This document shows, piece by piece, positions 24,227-34,377 of a stretch of DNA of 64,000 nt (its first letter is position 1; each line of letters opens with the position of its first letter). The notes beneath the pieces are model-generated. The model did no database searches. It worked only from the letters and a program-made list of their open reading frames with translations, and was not told where the DNA came from. The DNA is from Xylanimonas allomyrinae (GTDB lineage: Bacteria > Actinomycetota > Actinomycetes > Actinomycetales > Cellulomonadaceae), in the NCBI RefSeq assembly GCF_004135345.1, contig NZ_CP035495.1, positions 1,426,001 through 1,490,000 of the forward strand. Direction: 5' to 3'. Both the position numbers and the translations under genes were made by a program.

Positions 24227-26989
24227 GTGGCTTCGTACGACGAGACCGGACCGCTGATCAACGGTCTGCTCAGCTCGGTCCCCGACATCGACCCCGGCGA
24301 GACCGCCGAGTGGGTCGAGTCCTTCGACGGCCTGATCGACGACAAGGGCGGGCCGCGGGCCCGCTACGTCATGCTCAACCTGTTGCGCCGCGCACGTGAG
24401 CGCAACGTGGCGATCCCGGCGTCGTTCGCGACGCCGTACGTCAACACGATCGGCGTGCACGAGGAGCCGTACTTCCCCGGTGACGAGGCGCTCGAGCGCA
24501 AGTACCGCTCGTGGATCCGCTGGAACGCTGCCGTGCTGGTGACGCGCGCGCAGAAGCCGGGGATCGGCGTGGGCGGGCACATCTCGTCGTACGCGTCGGT
24601 CGCGACGCTGACCGAGGTCGGCCTCAACCACTTCTTCCGCGGGAAGGACCACCCGGGTGGTGGCGACCAGGTGTACTTCCAGGGGCACTCGTCCCCCGGC
24701 ATGTACGCCCGTGCGTACCTGGAGGGGCGCCTCTCGCAGGAGGATCTCGACGGTTTCCGCCAGGAGAAGTCGAAGGGCGCTCACGGGCTGCCCTCGTACC
24801 CGCACCCGCGCCTGCTGCCCGAGTTCTGGGAGTTCCCGACGGTGTCGATGGGCCTCGGTCCGGCGTCGGCGATCTATCAGGCGTGGACGAACAGGTACCT
24901 GCACAACCGCGGCATCAAGGACACCTCACAGCAGGACGTCTGGGCGTTCCTCGGTGACGGCGAGATGGACGAGCCGGAGTCGCGCGGCATGCTGCAGCTC
25001 GCGGCGCACCAGGGCCTCGACAACCTGACGTTCGTGGTCAACTGCAACTTGCAGCGACTCGACGGTCCGGTGCGCGGGAACGGCAAGATCATCCAGGAGC
25101 TCGAAGCCCAGTTCAAGGGTGCGGGCTGGAACGTCATCAAGGTCATCTGGGGTCGCGAGTGGGACGCGCTGCTCAACGCGGACAAGGACCGCGCCCTGGT
25201 CAACCTCATGAACGTCACGCCTGACGGCGACTACCAGACGTACCGCGCCGAGTCCGGCGCGTTCATCCGGGAGCACTTCTTCGGGCGCGACCCGCGCACC
25301 AAGGCGCTCGTCGAGAACATGACCGACGACGACATCTGGAACATGAAGCGCGGCGGCCACGACTACCGCAAGATCTACGCGGCCTACGCCGCGGCGCGCG
25401 CCCACCAGGGCCAGCCGACGGTCATCCTCGCGCAGACGGTCAAGGGCTACGGCCTCGGTTCGGGGTTCGCGGGCCGCAACGCCACGCACCAGATGAAGAA
25501 GCTCAAGTCGGACGAGCTCAAGGCGCTGCGCGACTCGCTGCGCATCCCGATCCCGGACGAGCAGCTCGAGGACCCGTACTCGGCGCCGTACTACCACCCG
25601 GGTGCCGACGACACCGCGATCCAGTACCTCCTGGAGCGCCGTCGCCAGCTCGGCGGGTTCGTTCCCGAGCGGCGTCACGCGCCGAAGGCGATCGCGCTCC
25701 CCGAGCCGAAGTCGTACGAGCTGCTCAAGAAGGGCTCGGGCACGCAGGAGGTCGCCACCACGATGGCGTTCGTCCGCCTGCTCAAGGACCTCATCAAGGA
25801 CAAGGAGTTCGGCAAGCGCATCGTGCCGATCATCCCCGACGAGGCGCGCACGTTCGGTCTGGACTCGATCTTCCCGAGCGCGAAGATCTTCAACACCGGT
25901 GGCCAGCACTACCTGGCCGTCGACCGCGACCTCATGCTCTCGTACAAGGAGTCCGAGGCCGGGCAGATCATGCACACCGGCATCAACGAGGCCGGTTCGG
26001 CTGCGGCGTTCCAGTCGGTCGGCACCGCGTACGCGACGCACGGCGAGCACATGGTGCCCGTCTACATCTTCTACTCGATGTTCGGGTTCCAGCGGACCGG
26101 CGACCAGTTCTGGGCGGCGGGCGACCAGATGACGCGCGGCTTCATCATCGGTGCCACCGCGGGCCGCACCACCCTGACCGGTGAGGGCCTGCAGCACGCC
26201 GACGGGCACTCGCCGCTCATCGCCGGCACCAACACGGCGATGATCGCGTACGACCCGGCCTACGGCTACGAGATCCGCCACATCATGCGCGACGCCATCG
26301 AGCGCATGTACGGGGCGTCGTCGGACGGTGTCCACGACGAGCGTGGCCGCGAGCAGAACGTCATGTACTACCTGACGGTGTACAACGAGCCGCTGGTCCA
26401 GCCGGCCGAGCCGGAGGACGTCGACGTCGAGGGCATCCTGCGCGGCATCCACCGGATCGCGGTGTCCGACGTCCCGGGTCCCAAGGCGCAGCTCCTCGCC
26501 TCGGGCGTGGGGGTGCCGTGGGCGCTCGAGGCCCAGCGGCTGCTGCGCGACGACTGGGGGGTGTCGGCCGACGTCTGGTCGGTCACGAGCTGGAGCGAGC
26601 TGCGCCGCGACGCGCTCGCCGCGGAGAAGGCGGTGTTCGTCGACCCGTCGGCCGAGCCGCGCACCCCGTTCCTGACGCAGAAGCTCCAGGGCACCGGTGG
26701 CCCGGTCATCGCGACGAGCGACTACGACCACCTGGTTGCCGACCAGATCCGCAAGTGGGTCCCGGGCGACTACGAGGTGCTCGGCGCCGACGGCTTCGGC
26801 TTCTCCGACACGCGCGCCGCGGCCCGCCGCTTCTTCCTCATCGACGGCCCGTCGATGGTGGTCAAGACGCTGCAGGTGCTGGCCCGCCGCGGCGAGATCT
26901 CGCCCGACGTCGTCGGCCGCGCCGTGGAGAAGTACCGCCTGCTCGACGTCACGGCAGGTACCTCGGGCAACGCGGGCGGTGAGAGCTGA
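24227..26989 (+). CDS. aceE: Pyruvate dehydrogenase E1 component (homodimeric type)
   Basis: A ~920-residue thiamine-diphosphate enzyme that decarboxylates pyruvate and passes the acetyl group to E2 lipoyl domains. The TPP motif is [12 protein letters not shown], with the matching conserved segments RFVEERN-like N-terminal region, [12 protein letters not shown] and QTVKGYGLG. Length is normal for the single-chain E1. The GTG at 24227 is preferred because GAGAGG lies five bases before it; another GTG at 24221 is in frame. No E2/E3 genes are adjacent, as is usual in actinobacteria. Confidence 0.97.
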   Translation: MASYDETGPLINGLLSSVPDIDPGETAEWVESFDGLIDDKGGPRARYVMLNLLRRARERNVAIPASFATPYVNTIGVHEEPYFPGDEALERKYRSWIRWNAAVLVTRAQKPGIGVGGHISSYASVATLTEVGLNHFFRGKDHPGGGDQVYFQGHSSPGMYARAYLEGRLSQEDLDGFRQEKSKGAHGLPSYPHPRLLPEFWEFPTVSMGLGPASAIYQAWTNRYLHNRGIKDTSQQDVWAFLGDGEMDEPESRGMLQLAAHQGLDNLTFVVNCNLQRLDGPVRGNGKIIQELEAQFKGAGWNVIKVIWGREWDALLNADKDRALVNLMNVTPDGDYQTYRAESGAFIREHFFGRDPRTKALVENMTDDDIWNMKRGGHDYRKIYAAYAAARAHQGQPTVILAQTVKGYGLGSGFAGRNATHQMKKLKSDELKALRDSLRIPIPDEQLEDPYSAPYYHPGADDTAIQYLLERRRQLGGFVPERRHAPKAIALPEPKSYELLKKGSGTQEVATTMAFVRLLKDLIKDKEFGKRIVPIIPDEARTFGLDSIFPSAKIFNTGGQHYLAVDRDLMLSYKESEAGQIMHTGINEAGSAAAFQSVGTAYATHGEHMVPVYIFYSMFGFQRTGDQFWAAGDQMTRGFIIGATAGRTTLTGEGLQHADGHSPLIAGTNTAMIAYDPAYGYEIRHIMRDAIERMYGASSDGVHDERGREQNVMYYLTVYNEPLVQPAEPEDVDVEGILRGIHRIAVSDVPGPKAQLLASGVGVPWALEAQRLLRDDWGVSADVWSVTSWSELRRDALAAEKAVFVDPSAEPRTPFLTQKLQGTGGPVIATSDYDHLVADQIRKWVPGDYEVLGADGFGFSDTRAAARRFFLIDGPSMVVKTLQVLARRGEISPDVVGRAVEKYRLLDVTAGTSGNAGGES

Positions 26990-26999
26990 CCGTCTGACG

Positions 27000-27062
27000 A
27001 CGTCGAGGGCCTCAGCCCCGGGTGGTGCCGTGAGCATCACCGGGGGCTGAGGCCCTTGACGT
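27000..27062 (+). terminator. Terminator hairpin after aceE
   Basis: 20-bp arms at 27000-27019 and 27043-27062 pair with one mismatch, and the loop contains a further GGTG/CACC pairing. The hairpin begins 10 bp after the aceE stop. Confidence 0.75.
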
Positions 27063-27127
27063 GTCGGGGCACCGGCACGGTGCGCTCCCGCACCGCCGTG
27101 GGCGGGCGAGAGCGGGCGGCACCGAGA

Positions 27128-27832
27128 TCAGGGTGCGGGCTGCTGGGCGGCCTCGTGGGCGGCGATCGCCTGCTCGAGGGCCGGGCGGACACGGGCGACC
27201 TCGCCGTGGTCCGGGTGGAGCTGGAGGCTCGCCAGGTGCTGGCGCGCCTCCAGGACGCGGCCCGCCTCGAGGGCCGCGATCACCAGATGCTCGCCGACGG
27301 CGGGGATGTGCTCCCGAGCGCGCCAGTGGCCGACGCCGAGCCCGAGCGCCTCGACCGGCATCCCTGCGCCACGCAGGATCTCCATGCCGCCCGCCAGGGC
27401 GCGGCCCTCGGGGTCGCGCTCGGCGGCGGTGGCGAGGCGCCGCACGGCGCCCTCGGGGTCGGAGCTCAGGGACAGCCGGCCCAGCTCGAGCAGCGGGTAC
27501 CAGCCCCGCGGGTGACCGGCGAACTCCTCTGCGAGCGCCCACACCGCGAGGTCGGCCGCCCGCTCCCGCTGGTCGGCCGGTGTCTCCTCGTCGGCCGCCG
27601 CGGTCAGCGGGTCCTCGGGGTTGGCCGACTCGGCGGCGCGCCGACGCACGAGCTCGGCGAGCGCGTCGAACGCCCGCACGTCGTTCGGGTCGTCATGCAG
27701 CATCGCGCGCAGCGCGTCTTCCTGGACCGAGTCGCCACGCCGCCGGTCCGTCGACGTGGGACGTCGTGTGCCGACGGTCGACGCCGAGAACTGCCGGCGG
27801 AGAAGGGCGCGGAGCCGGGGCATGAGTGCCAT
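27128..27832 (-). CDS. TPR-like helical protein of unknown function
   Basis: A 234-residue soluble helical protein. Residues ~45-75 (HDDPNDVRAFDALAELVRRR) and later segments (GWYPLLELGRLSLSSDPEGA, HLVIAALEAGRVLEARQHLA) have the spacing of tetratricopeptide helices. It has no enzymatic motif. It is divergent from fasR, separated by ~200 bp with the fasR operator. Starts at MALMPRLRAL; an alternative ATG three codons downstream exists. Confidence 0.7.
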   Translation of the reverse strand: MALMPRLRALLRRQFSASTVGTRRPTSTDRRRGDSVQEDALRAMLHDDPNDVRAFDALAELVRRRAAESANPEDPLTAAADEETPADQRERAADLAVWALAEEFAGHPRGWYPLLELGRLSLSSDPEGAVRRLATAAERDPEGRALAGGMEILRGAGMPVEALGLGVGHWRAREHIPAVGEHLVIAALEAGRVLEARQHLASLQLHPDHGEVARVRPALEQAIAAHEAAQQPAP

Positions 27833-27978
27833 GTCATGACCATAACCACAACCGCGCCTTGCGAGTGTGCCGAGATCACTCCGACGGCGCGCGCTGCGGT
27901 CCTGCGGCAGCGGCGGACCGTCGTCGTTCGGGGACGGGACCGGTGTGAACGCGGACGATCCCCGTCACAGGGGACCGT

Positions 27979-27995
27979 TTGTGCCATCCCCACAA
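27979..27995. promoter_or_regulatory. Probable FasR-type operator upstream of fasR
   Basis: TTGTGCCATCCCCACAA, 45 bp before the fasR start. The same TTGTG-7-CCACAA arrangement recurs before fabD (29237-29253), which suggests one regulator, most likely FasR, binds both. Confidence 0.6.
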
Positions 27996-28039
27996 GCGTT
28001 CCCTGGTCGGGTGTGCGTGTGCGCACGTATCCTCGAAAG

Positions 28040-29215
28040 GTGCCCCACGCCACCACGAACGCCGACCACAGCCTTGAGCACCGTGCCGCGACGGTGCAGC
28101 GCGTCCGTGAGGGGGCCGGGTTCCTGGCAGCGGCAGCCCTGCGCCGCCTCGACGAGGAGCTGCCGTGGTACCGCGACCTCCAGGCCGAGGACCGCTCCTA
28201 CGTCGGCCTGGTGGCGCAGTCTGGCATCACGGCGTTCGTCACCTGGTTCGCCGACCCGTCGGCCCCGCCCAGCGGTGTGGGCGAGATGTTCGCCGCGGCT
28301 CCCCGCGAGCTGACGCAGTCGATCTCGCTGCAGCAGGCGCTCCAGCTCGTGCGCCTCATGGTCGACGTTGTCGAGTCGCACGCCGACCAGGTCGCCGGTC
28401 CCGGTGCCGAGCGCGAGGTCCGTGAGGCGGTGCTGCGGTACTCGCGCGAGGTCGCGTTCTCCGCCGCCGAGGTGTACGCCCGCGCCGCCGAGCTGCGCGG
28501 GGCGTGGGACGCCCGGCTCGAGGCCCTGGTCGTCGACGCGCTGGTGCGTGGCGACGGCGACGACGCGGTTCGCTCGCGGGTGTCCGCGCTGGGCTGGAGC
28601 GGACGCGGGCAGGTGCTCGTGATGGTCGGCACGACGACGGGTGGCCTCGACGAGCTGCACACGGCGGACCTGCGGCGGGCCGCGCGCCGTGCGGCCGGCG
28701 ACGCGCTCGTGGGCATCCACGGCGACCGCATCGTCCTGGTGCTCGGCGGCGACGGCGACCTGGTGGCCGCCGCCACGAGCCTGGTGCCGCGCTTCGGGTC
28801 CGGGACCGTGGTCATCGGCGGGCTCGTGCCGTCGGTCGCGGAGGCTTCGCGCTCGGCGGCCGCCGCCCTCGCGGGGCTCGCGGCCGCTCCGGCGTGGCCG
28901 CAGGCCCCGCGCCCGGTGCTGGCCGACGACCTGCTGCCCGAGCGCGTCCTGATCGGCGACGACGCCGCCCGCCGCACGCTCGTCGGGCAGGCGTACCGGC
29001 CGCTGGAGAACGCCACCGGGTCGGTGCTCGAGACGCTCTCGGCCTACCTCGGCACCGGGCGCTCGCTGGAGGCCGCCGCGCGTCAGCTGTACGTGCACCC
29101 CAACACCGTCCGCTACCGGCTGCGCAAGGTCTCCGAGATCACCGGCTGGGACCCGCTCGACGCGCGCGAGTCGTTCGTGCTCCAGGTGGCGCTCGCTCTC
29201 GGCCAGCTCACCTGA
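28040..29215 (+). CDS. fasR: PucR-type regulator of fatty acid synthesis (FasR-like)
   Basis: A 391-residue regulator with an N-terminal sensing region, a central GGDEF-like fold remnant, and a C-terminal PucR helix-turn-helix (LGTGRSLEAAARQLYVHPNT, then VRYRLRKVSEITG). It lies directly upstream of fabD-fabH-acpP-fabF, the position of FasR in Streptomyces coelicolor, which activates that operon. The GTG start at 28040 has only a weak ribosome binding site. Matching palindromes before fasR and fabD support this role. Confidence 0.88.
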   Translation: MPHATTNADHSLEHRAATVQRVREGAGFLAAAALRRLDEELPWYRDLQAEDRSYVGLVAQSGITAFVTWFADPSAPPSGVGEMFAAAPRELTQSISLQQALQLVRLMVDVVESHADQVAGPGAEREVREAVLRYSREVAFSAAEVYARAAELRGAWDARLEALVVDALVRGDGDDAVRSRVSALGWSGRGQVLVMVGTTTGGLDELHTADLRRAARRAAGDALVGIHGDRIVLVLGGDGDLVAAATSLVPRFGSGTVVIGGLVPSVAEASRSAAAALAGLAAAPAWPQAPRPVLADDLLPERVLIGDDAARRTLVGQAYRPLENATGSVLETLSAYLGTGRSLEAAARQLYVHPNTVRYRLRKVSEITGWDPLDARESFVLQVALALGQLT

Positions 29216-29236
29216 CGGGTCCGAGCCCGAACACGC

Positions 29237-29253
29237 TTGTGGGAACCCCACAA
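29237..29253. promoter_or_regulatory. Probable FasR-type operator upstream of fabD
   Basis: TTGTGGGAACCCCACAA, an almost perfect palindrome 67 bp before the fabD start. It matches the site before fasR in its half-sites and spacing. Confidence 0.65.
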
Positions 29254-29320
29254 TCGCGTTCGGGCAGGTTCGTGCCTGTCGGTACGCGCCGCGGGCTGGT
29301 GCGTCTGTCACCGTTGACCC

Positions 29321-30274
29321 GTGCTCGCCGTCGTCTGCCCAGGACAGGGCTCTCAGACCCCCGGGATGCTCGCTCCGTGGCTCGACCTGCCCGGAGGTGC
29401 TGACCTTCTTGCCGCATACGCTGCGGCGTCCGGCCTCGACCTCGTCGCCCATGGCACGACGTCGGACGCCGACACCATCCGGGACACGGCGGTCGCCCAG
29501 CCGCTCATCGTCGCCTCGTCGCTGCTGTCGCTGCGCGTCGTCCTCGACGGGCGTGACACCGCCGACGTCGTCGACGTGACCGCCGGGCACTCGGTCGGCG
29601 AGGTCGCCGCCGCCGCCGTCGCGGGCGTGCTCGACGACGCCGGTGCCGTCGGCCTCGTGACCCGCCGCGCGCAGGCGATGGCGCAGGCGGCCGCCGCTGC
29701 GCCGTCGGGGATGAGCGCCGTCGTCGGCGGCGACCCGGACGAGGTGCGGGCCGCCATCGAGGGTGCCGGCCTGTGGCCGGCGAACATCAACGGCGCGGGA
29801 CAGACCGTCGCGGGCGGCTCGCCGGAGAACCTCGCGGCGCTCGCCGCGAACCCCCCGGCTCGCGCTCGGGTCATCCCGCTCCAGGTCGCCGGCGCGTTCC
29901 ACACCCCGTTCATGGACTCGGCGCGCGACCTGTTCGAGCCGGTCGCGACGGCGTGGCCCGCGGCCGACCCGCGCGTGCCCTTCCTCGCCGACCTCGACGG
30001 GCAGCCGCACGGCGACGCCGCCGCGGTGCTCGCACGCATCGCTGCGCAGATCACCGCTCCCGTGCGGTGGGACCTCGTCATGGAGGGCCTCGCCGCCCGG
30101 GGCGTGACGGGCATCCTCGAGCTCGCCCCCGGGGGTGTGCTCACCGGTCTCGCCAAGCGCGCCCTCAAGGGCGTCGAGCTCGTCGCCATCAAGTCGCCTG
30201 CCGACGTCGAGGCCGCGCGTGACCTCGTCGCCGCCCACTCCGACGCCGCGCGCACGAACGGAGCCCAGGCATGA
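29321..30274 (+). CDS. fabD: Malonyl-CoA:ACP transacylase
   Basis: A 317-residue enzyme that loads malonyl groups onto acyl carrier protein. It shows the N-terminal PGQGSQTPGM loop, the nucleophile elbow GHSVGEVAAAAV (active Ser) and the catalytic His region GAFHTPFM. The GTG start lacks a ribosome binding site, and the transcript may be nearly leaderless. It overlaps fabH by ATGA. First gene of a type II fatty acid synthase operon under the FasR-type site. Confidence 0.96.
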   Translation: MLAVVCPGQGSQTPGMLAPWLDLPGGADLLAAYAAASGLDLVAHGTTSDADTIRDTAVAQPLIVASSLLSLRVVLDGRDTADVVDVTAGHSVGEVAAAAVAGVLDDAGAVGLVTRRAQAMAQAAAAAPSGMSAVVGGDPDEVRAAIEGAGLWPANINGAGQTVAGGSPENLAALAANPPARARVIPLQVAGAFHTPFMDSARDLFEPVATAWPAADPRVPFLADLDGQPHGDAAAVLARIAAQITAPVRWDLVMEGLAARGVTGILELAPGGVLTGLAKRALKGVELVAIKSPADVEAARDLVAAHSDAARTNGAQA

Positions 30275-31275
30275 CAGTCCAGCTCAAGCAGGCCCAGCCG
30301 GTCGCCCACTCGCGCATCCTCGGCATCGGCGCCGAGCGCGGAGAGCTCGTCGTCACGAACGACGACATCGCGGGCCCGATCGACTCCTCGGACGAGTGGA
30401 TCCGTCAGCGCACCGGCATCGTCACCCGCCGTCGCGCGGGCGCCGACCGCGACGTGCTGGACCTGGCGCAGGTCGCCGCGACCAAGGCGATCGCCGCCGC
30501 CGGCATCGCACCCGACGAGATCGACGCCGTCGTCATGTCGACCATCTCGCACTTCGTGCAGACGCCGTCGGCCGCCGCCATCCTGGCCGACCGCATCGGC
30601 GCCAACCCGGCGGCCGCCTACGACATCTCGGCCGCGTGCGCCGGCTACTGCTACGCGATCGGGCAGGCCGACGCGCTGGTGCGCTCGGGCGTCGCCCGCA
30701 ACGTGCTCGCGATCGGCGCCGAGAAGCTGTCGGAGATCATCGACCCGACCGACCGCTCCATCTCGTTCCTGCTGGGCGACGGCGCGGGCGCCGCCGTCGT
30801 CGGACGCTCGGACACGCCGGGCATCGGCCCCACGGTCTGGGGCTCGGACGGTTCCAAGGCCGCCACGATCCGCCAGACGCACTCGTGGACCGACCTGCGC
30901 GCGGATCCGTCGCTCGGCTGGCCGACGCTGCGCCAGGACGGCCAGACCGTCTTCAAGTGGGCGAGCTTCCAGGTCGGCAAGTTCGCGCAGGCCGCGATGG
31001 ACGCCGCCGGCGTGGGGCCGCAGGACATCGACGTGTTCGTCCCGCACCAGGCGAACATGCGGATCATCGACCAGATGGTCAAGCAGCTCAAGCTCCCCGG
31101 CGACGTCGTCGTCGCGCGCGACATCGTCGAGACGGGCAACACCTCGGCCGCGTCGATCCCGCTGGCGATCGACCGGCTCGTGGCCGAGGGCCAGGCGAAG
31201 TCGGGCGACGTCGCACTGCAGATCGGGTTCGGGGCCGGGCTGGTGTACGCCGCCCAGGTCGTGGTGCTGCCGTAA
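30271..31275 (+). CDS. fabH: 3-oxoacyl-ACP synthase III
   Basis: A 334-residue condensing enzyme that starts fatty acid synthesis from acyl-CoA and malonyl-ACP. The Cys-His-Asn triad is visible: DISAACAGYCYAIG (Cys), VPHQANMRIID (His) and ETGNTSAASIP (Asn). It starts within the fabD stop. In actinobacteria the enzyme accepts branched primers, but specificity cannot be read here. Confidence 0.96.
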   Translation: MTVQLKQAQPVAHSRILGIGAERGELVVTNDDIAGPIDSSDEWIRQRTGIVTRRRAGADRDVLDLAQVAATKAIAAAGIAPDEIDAVVMSTISHFVQTPSAAAILADRIGANPAAAYDISAACAGYCYAIGQADALVRSGVARNVLAIGAEKLSEIIDPTDRSISFLLGDGAGAAVVGRSDTPGIGPTVWGSDGSKAATIRQTHSWTDLRADPSLGWPTLRQDGQTVFKWASFQVGKFAQAAMDAAGVGPQDIDVFVPHQANMRIIDQMVKQLKLPGDVVVARDIVETGNTSAASIPLAIDRLVAEGQAKSGDVALQIGFGAGLVYAAQVVVLP

Positions 31276-31346
31276 CCTCGCCCCTGTTCCCACGAACTCC
31301 CGGGGCCGCCGGCCCCGGACACCCTCAACCAGAAGGAAAAACACTC

Positions 31347-31595
31347 ATGGCTTACACCGACACCGAGATCCTCGAGGGCCTCGCCGAGATCGTCGCCGAG
31401 GAGACGGGCCTGCCCACCGACGCCGTCGTGCTCGAGAAGTCCTTCACCGACGACCTCGACATCGACTCGCTGTCGATGATGACCATCGTGACGCACGCCG
31501 AGGACAAGTTCGGGGTCCGCATCCCCGACGAGGAGGTCAAGAACCTCGCCACCGTCGGCGACGCCGTGACCTTCATCGCCGGCGCCCAGGCCTGA
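31347..31595 (+). CDS. acpP: Acyl carrier protein
   Basis: An 82-residue acidic carrier protein. The phosphopantetheine site is Ser41 in DDLDIDSLSMM. Length and charge are typical. An AAGGA ribosome binding site precedes the ATG. It sits between fabH and fabF and serves both. Confidence 0.97.
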   Translation: MAYTDTEILEGLAEIVAEETGLPTDAVVLEKSFTDDLDIDSLSMMTIVTHAEDKFGVRIPDEEVKNLATVGDAVTFIAGAQA

Positions 31596-31674
31596 CCACG
31601 GCTCACTGGCCGACGGCGGCGCACCGCCGCCGTCGGCCGCCTCCCCGTACCTCCCGAACCCCAGGAGCATCGCC

Positions 31675-32925
31675 ATGACCGCACCCCGAGACGTCGTCGT
31701 GACCGGGCTCGGCGCCACCACGCCGCTCGGCGGTGACGCCGTGTCCACCTGGACGGCCGCGCTGGCCGGCGAGTCGGGCGCTCGGACCCTCGAGAACGAC
31801 TGGGCGGAGAAGTACGGCATCCCCGTCACCTTCGCGGCGACCATCAAGGTCAAGCCCGACGAGGTGCTCGCGCGCCCCGAGATCAAGCGGATGGACCCGT
31901 CCGCGCAGTACGCCATCATCGCCACGCGCGAGGCGTGGGCCGACGCCGGGCTCGCCGGGGCCGAGGTCGACGGCGAGCGCCTGGGCGCCGTCGTGTCGTC
32001 GGGCATCGGCGGGATCTGGACGACGCTCGACGGCTGGGACACGCTGCGCGAGCGCGGCGCGCGCCGCATGCTGCCGATGACCGTGCCGATGCTCATGCCG
32101 AACTCGCCCGCCGCGTACGTCGAACTTGAGATCGGCGCCCGCGCCGGGGCGCACGCCATGGTGTCGGCGTGCGCGTCGGGTGCCGAGGCGATCGGGTACG
32201 GCGTCGAGATGATCCGCAACGGCCGCGCCGACGTCGTCGTCGCGGGCGGCACCGAGGCCACGATCCACCCCATGCCGATCGCCGCGTTCGCGGCGTCGCG
32301 CACGCTGTCGCTGCGCAACGACGACCCGGCCGGCGCCTCGCGCCCGTACGACGTCGACCGTGACGGCTTCGTCGTCGGCGAGGGCGCGGCCGTCGTCGTC
32401 CTGGAGTCGGCCGAGCACGCTGCCGCGCGCGGCGCGCGCGTCTACGCCAGGATCGCGGGCGTCGGCCTGTCGTCCGACGCCTACCACATCACCTCCCCCG
32501 ACCCGGAGGGGCGCGGCCAGGTCGCTGCCATGCGCCGCGCGCTGGAGAACGCCGGCGCGACCGGGCGTGACGTCGTCCACGTCAACGCGCACGCCACGTC
32601 GACCAAGGTCGGCGACCTCACCGAGACGGCGTCGATCCGCTCGCTGCTCGGCGGTGAGGCCGACCACGTGCTGCTGTCGGCCACCAAGTCGATGACCGGG
32701 CACCTGCTCGGCGGGGCGGGTGCGCTGGAGACGCTGTTCACGGTCAAGGCGGTCCACGAGCGCCTCGCTCCCCCGACCATCAACGTCGCCAAGCCCGACC
32801 CCGAGCTTCAGGTGCCGCTGGTGCGCGACGTGCCCGCCGCGCTGCCCGCCGGCGACGTCGTCGCGCTCAACAACTCGTTCGGCTTCGGCGGGCACAACGT
32901 GGCCCTCGTGGTCACGAACGCCTGA
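31675..32925 (+). CDS. fabF: 3-oxoacyl-ACP synthase II
   Basis: A 416-residue elongation condensing enzyme. Cys is in VSACASGAEAIGYG, with the two catalytic histidines in NAHATSTKVGD and SMTGHLLGGAGAL. The CCAGGAG ribosome binding site supports the start. It is the last gene of the fab operon and ends at a bidirectional terminator. Confidence 0.97.
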   Translation: MTAPRDVVVTGLGATTPLGGDAVSTWTAALAGESGARTLENDWAEKYGIPVTFAATIKVKPDEVLARPEIKRMDPSAQYAIIATREAWADAGLAGAEVDGERLGAVVSSGIGGIWTTLDGWDTLRERGARRMLPMTVPMLMPNSPAAYVELEIGARAGAHAMVSACASGAEAIGYGVEMIRNGRADVVVAGGTEATIHPMPIAAFAASRTLSLRNDDPAGASRPYDVDRDGFVVGEGAAVVVLESAEHAAARGARVYARIAGVGLSSDAYHITSPDPEGRGQVAAMRRALENAGATGRDVVHVNAHATSTKVGDLTETASIRSLLGGEADHVLLSATKSMTGHLLGGAGALETLFTVKAVHERLAPPTINVAKPDPELQVPLVRDVPAALPAGDVVALNNSFGFGGHNVALVVTNA

Positions 32926-32940
32926 CCGCGCCCCCACGCA

Positions 32941-32983
32941 CGACGGCGCCCCGCTCCTCCTCGTCGAGGGCGGGGCGCCGTCG
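32941..32983. terminator. Bidirectional terminator between fabF and DUF3145 gene
   Basis: A perfect 14-bp inverted repeat (CGACGGCGCCCCGC / GCGGGGCGCCGTCG) with arms at 32941-32954 and 32970-32983, lying between convergent genes. Confidence 0.8.
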
Positions 32984-33000
32984 TCGTCCCAGGTGGTGGC

Positions 33001-33501
33001 TCAGCCGACGCGGTGCAGCCAGCGCACCGGTGCGCCGGCCCCTGCGTAGCGGAAGGGTTCGAGCTCGTCGTCCCACGCGGTGCCCAGCGCGAGGTCGAGC
33101 GCATCCCGCATGGCGCGCGGATCGTGAGCGAGGTCGAGCGCCGACCGGACACGGTCCTCGGAGATGACGACGTTGCCATGCACGTCAGTCATGGCGTGGA
33201 AGATGCCGAGGTCCGGGGTGTGCGACCAGCGGGCACCGTCGGCACCGTGGCTGGCCTCCTCGGTCACCTCGTAGCGCAGGTGGTCCCACCCGTGCAGGGC
33301 AGACGCAAGGCGCGCACCGGTGCCCTGGATGCCCTGCCAGGAGAACTCGGCACGGTGCAGGCCGCGCGCGGCGGGCTGCACCGTCCAGTCCATGGACACG
33401 CGCGAACCCAGCACGTTGCCTGCCGCCCACTCGACGTGGGGGCACAGGGCACGTGGAGCCGAATGCACGAAAAGGACACCGCGGGTGATAGCGCCGGACA
33501 T
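33001..33501 (-). CDS. DUF3145 family protein
   Basis: A 166-residue actinobacterial protein of unknown function with the DUF3145 pattern (GVLFVHSAPRALCPHVEWA, SMDWTVQPAARGLHRAEFSW, FHAMTDVHGNVVISEDR). The family is regularly linked to the fab operon, as seen here, so a role in lipid metabolism is suspected but unproven. Confidence 0.92.
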   Translation of the reverse strand: MSGAITRGVLFVHSAPRALCPHVEWAAGNVLGSRVSMDWTVQPAARGLHRAEFSWQGIQGTGARLASALHGWDHLRYEVTEEASHGADGARWSHTPDLGIFHAMTDVHGNVVISEDRVRSALDLAHDPRAMRDALDLALGTAWDDELEPFRYAGAGAPVRWLHRVG

Positions 33502-33650
33502 TGTTCCTCCCTGGGTCGAGGTCCGTCTTCCCCTACGTCCTCAACCAGGTCGGCGTGCGGCGTGTCACCTTGCGGTGTGATCGTGCGGTCACCAGTGTGC
33601 CACGCGCCATGATGCCCGACCGCACGCGCTGACGCGAGACGGACGCCACG

Positions 33651-34145
33651 TCACAGGCGGGCGCGCAGCTCCCGCATCGCCTTGGAGCGCACGCTGCGCT
33701 CCAGACGGTCGAGGTAGAGCTTGCCGTCCAGGTGGTCGCACTCGTGCTGGAGGCAGCGTGCCATGAGACCGGTCCCCTCGACGACGACGGCGTTCCCGTC
33801 CAGGTCGATGCCCTCCACCCGGGCGTAGGCGGCACGCGTCGTGGGATACCACAGACCCGGCACCGACAGGCAGCCCTCGTCGCCGTCCTGAAGCTCGTCG
33901 CCGAGCGCCACGATGCGTGGGTTGAGGACGTAGCCGACCTCGTCGTCGATGTTCCACGAGAACGCGCGCAGGTTCACGCCGATCTGGTTGGCCGCGAGAC
34001 CGGCACGGCCCTCGGCGTCGACCGTCTCGATCAGGTCGGCAACCAGGCCGCGGACGCCGTCGTCGATCGTGGTGATCTCGTCACACACGGTGCGCAGCAC
34101 GGGGTCAGGGATCACACGGATCTCTCGCATTGCCATGGCGTGCAT
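33651..34145 (-). CDS. def: Peptide deformylase
   Basis: A ~164-residue metalloenzyme that removes the N-formyl group from nascent proteins. All three motifs are present: [17 protein letters not shown] (metal Cys) and QHECDHLDG (HExxH-type). Up to five residues at the N-terminus are uncertain: ATGs at 34145, 34136 and 34130 are in frame, and [10 protein letters not shown] is the usual beginning. Single-gene unit. Confidence 0.95.
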   Translation of the reverse strand: MHAMAMREIRVIPDPVLRTVCDEITTIDDGVRGLVADLIETVDAEGRAGLAANQIGVNLRAFSWNIDDEVGYVLNPRIVALGDELQDGDEGCLSVPGLWYPTTRAAYARVEGIDLDGNAVVVEGTGLMARCLQHECDHLDGKLYLDRLERSVRSKAMRELRARL

Positions 34146-34173
34146 TCTTTCACGGCCGACCCCCGCGGCGGTG

Positions 34174-34377
34174 TCAGCGAAGGACGACGACCAGCCCGAC
34201 GACGACAGCGACCAGGCCCCAGAACGCCAGGCTCAGCCCCACGGCGAGCGTCAGGCCGCCGGCAGGACCCGGCAGGTCCTCGCGCGCGCGCAAGGCGACG
34301 CGGCGGGCGACCACGCCGCCTGTCACCACGAGTCCTACCCCGACCACGAGCCACCACACGGGTACAACCTGCCACAT
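34174..34377 (-). CDS. Small two-helix membrane protein
   Basis: A 67-residue protein made of two hydrophobic helices ([17 protein letters not shown] and [18 protein letters not shown]) joined by a basic loop. The ATG has GAGGT before it. Longer in-frame reading exists upstream but lacks support. Family not recognised. Confidence 0.6.
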   Translation of the reverse strand: MWQVVPVWWLVVGVGLVVTGGVVARRVALRAREDLPGPAGGLTLAVGLSLAFWGLVAVVVGLVVVLR

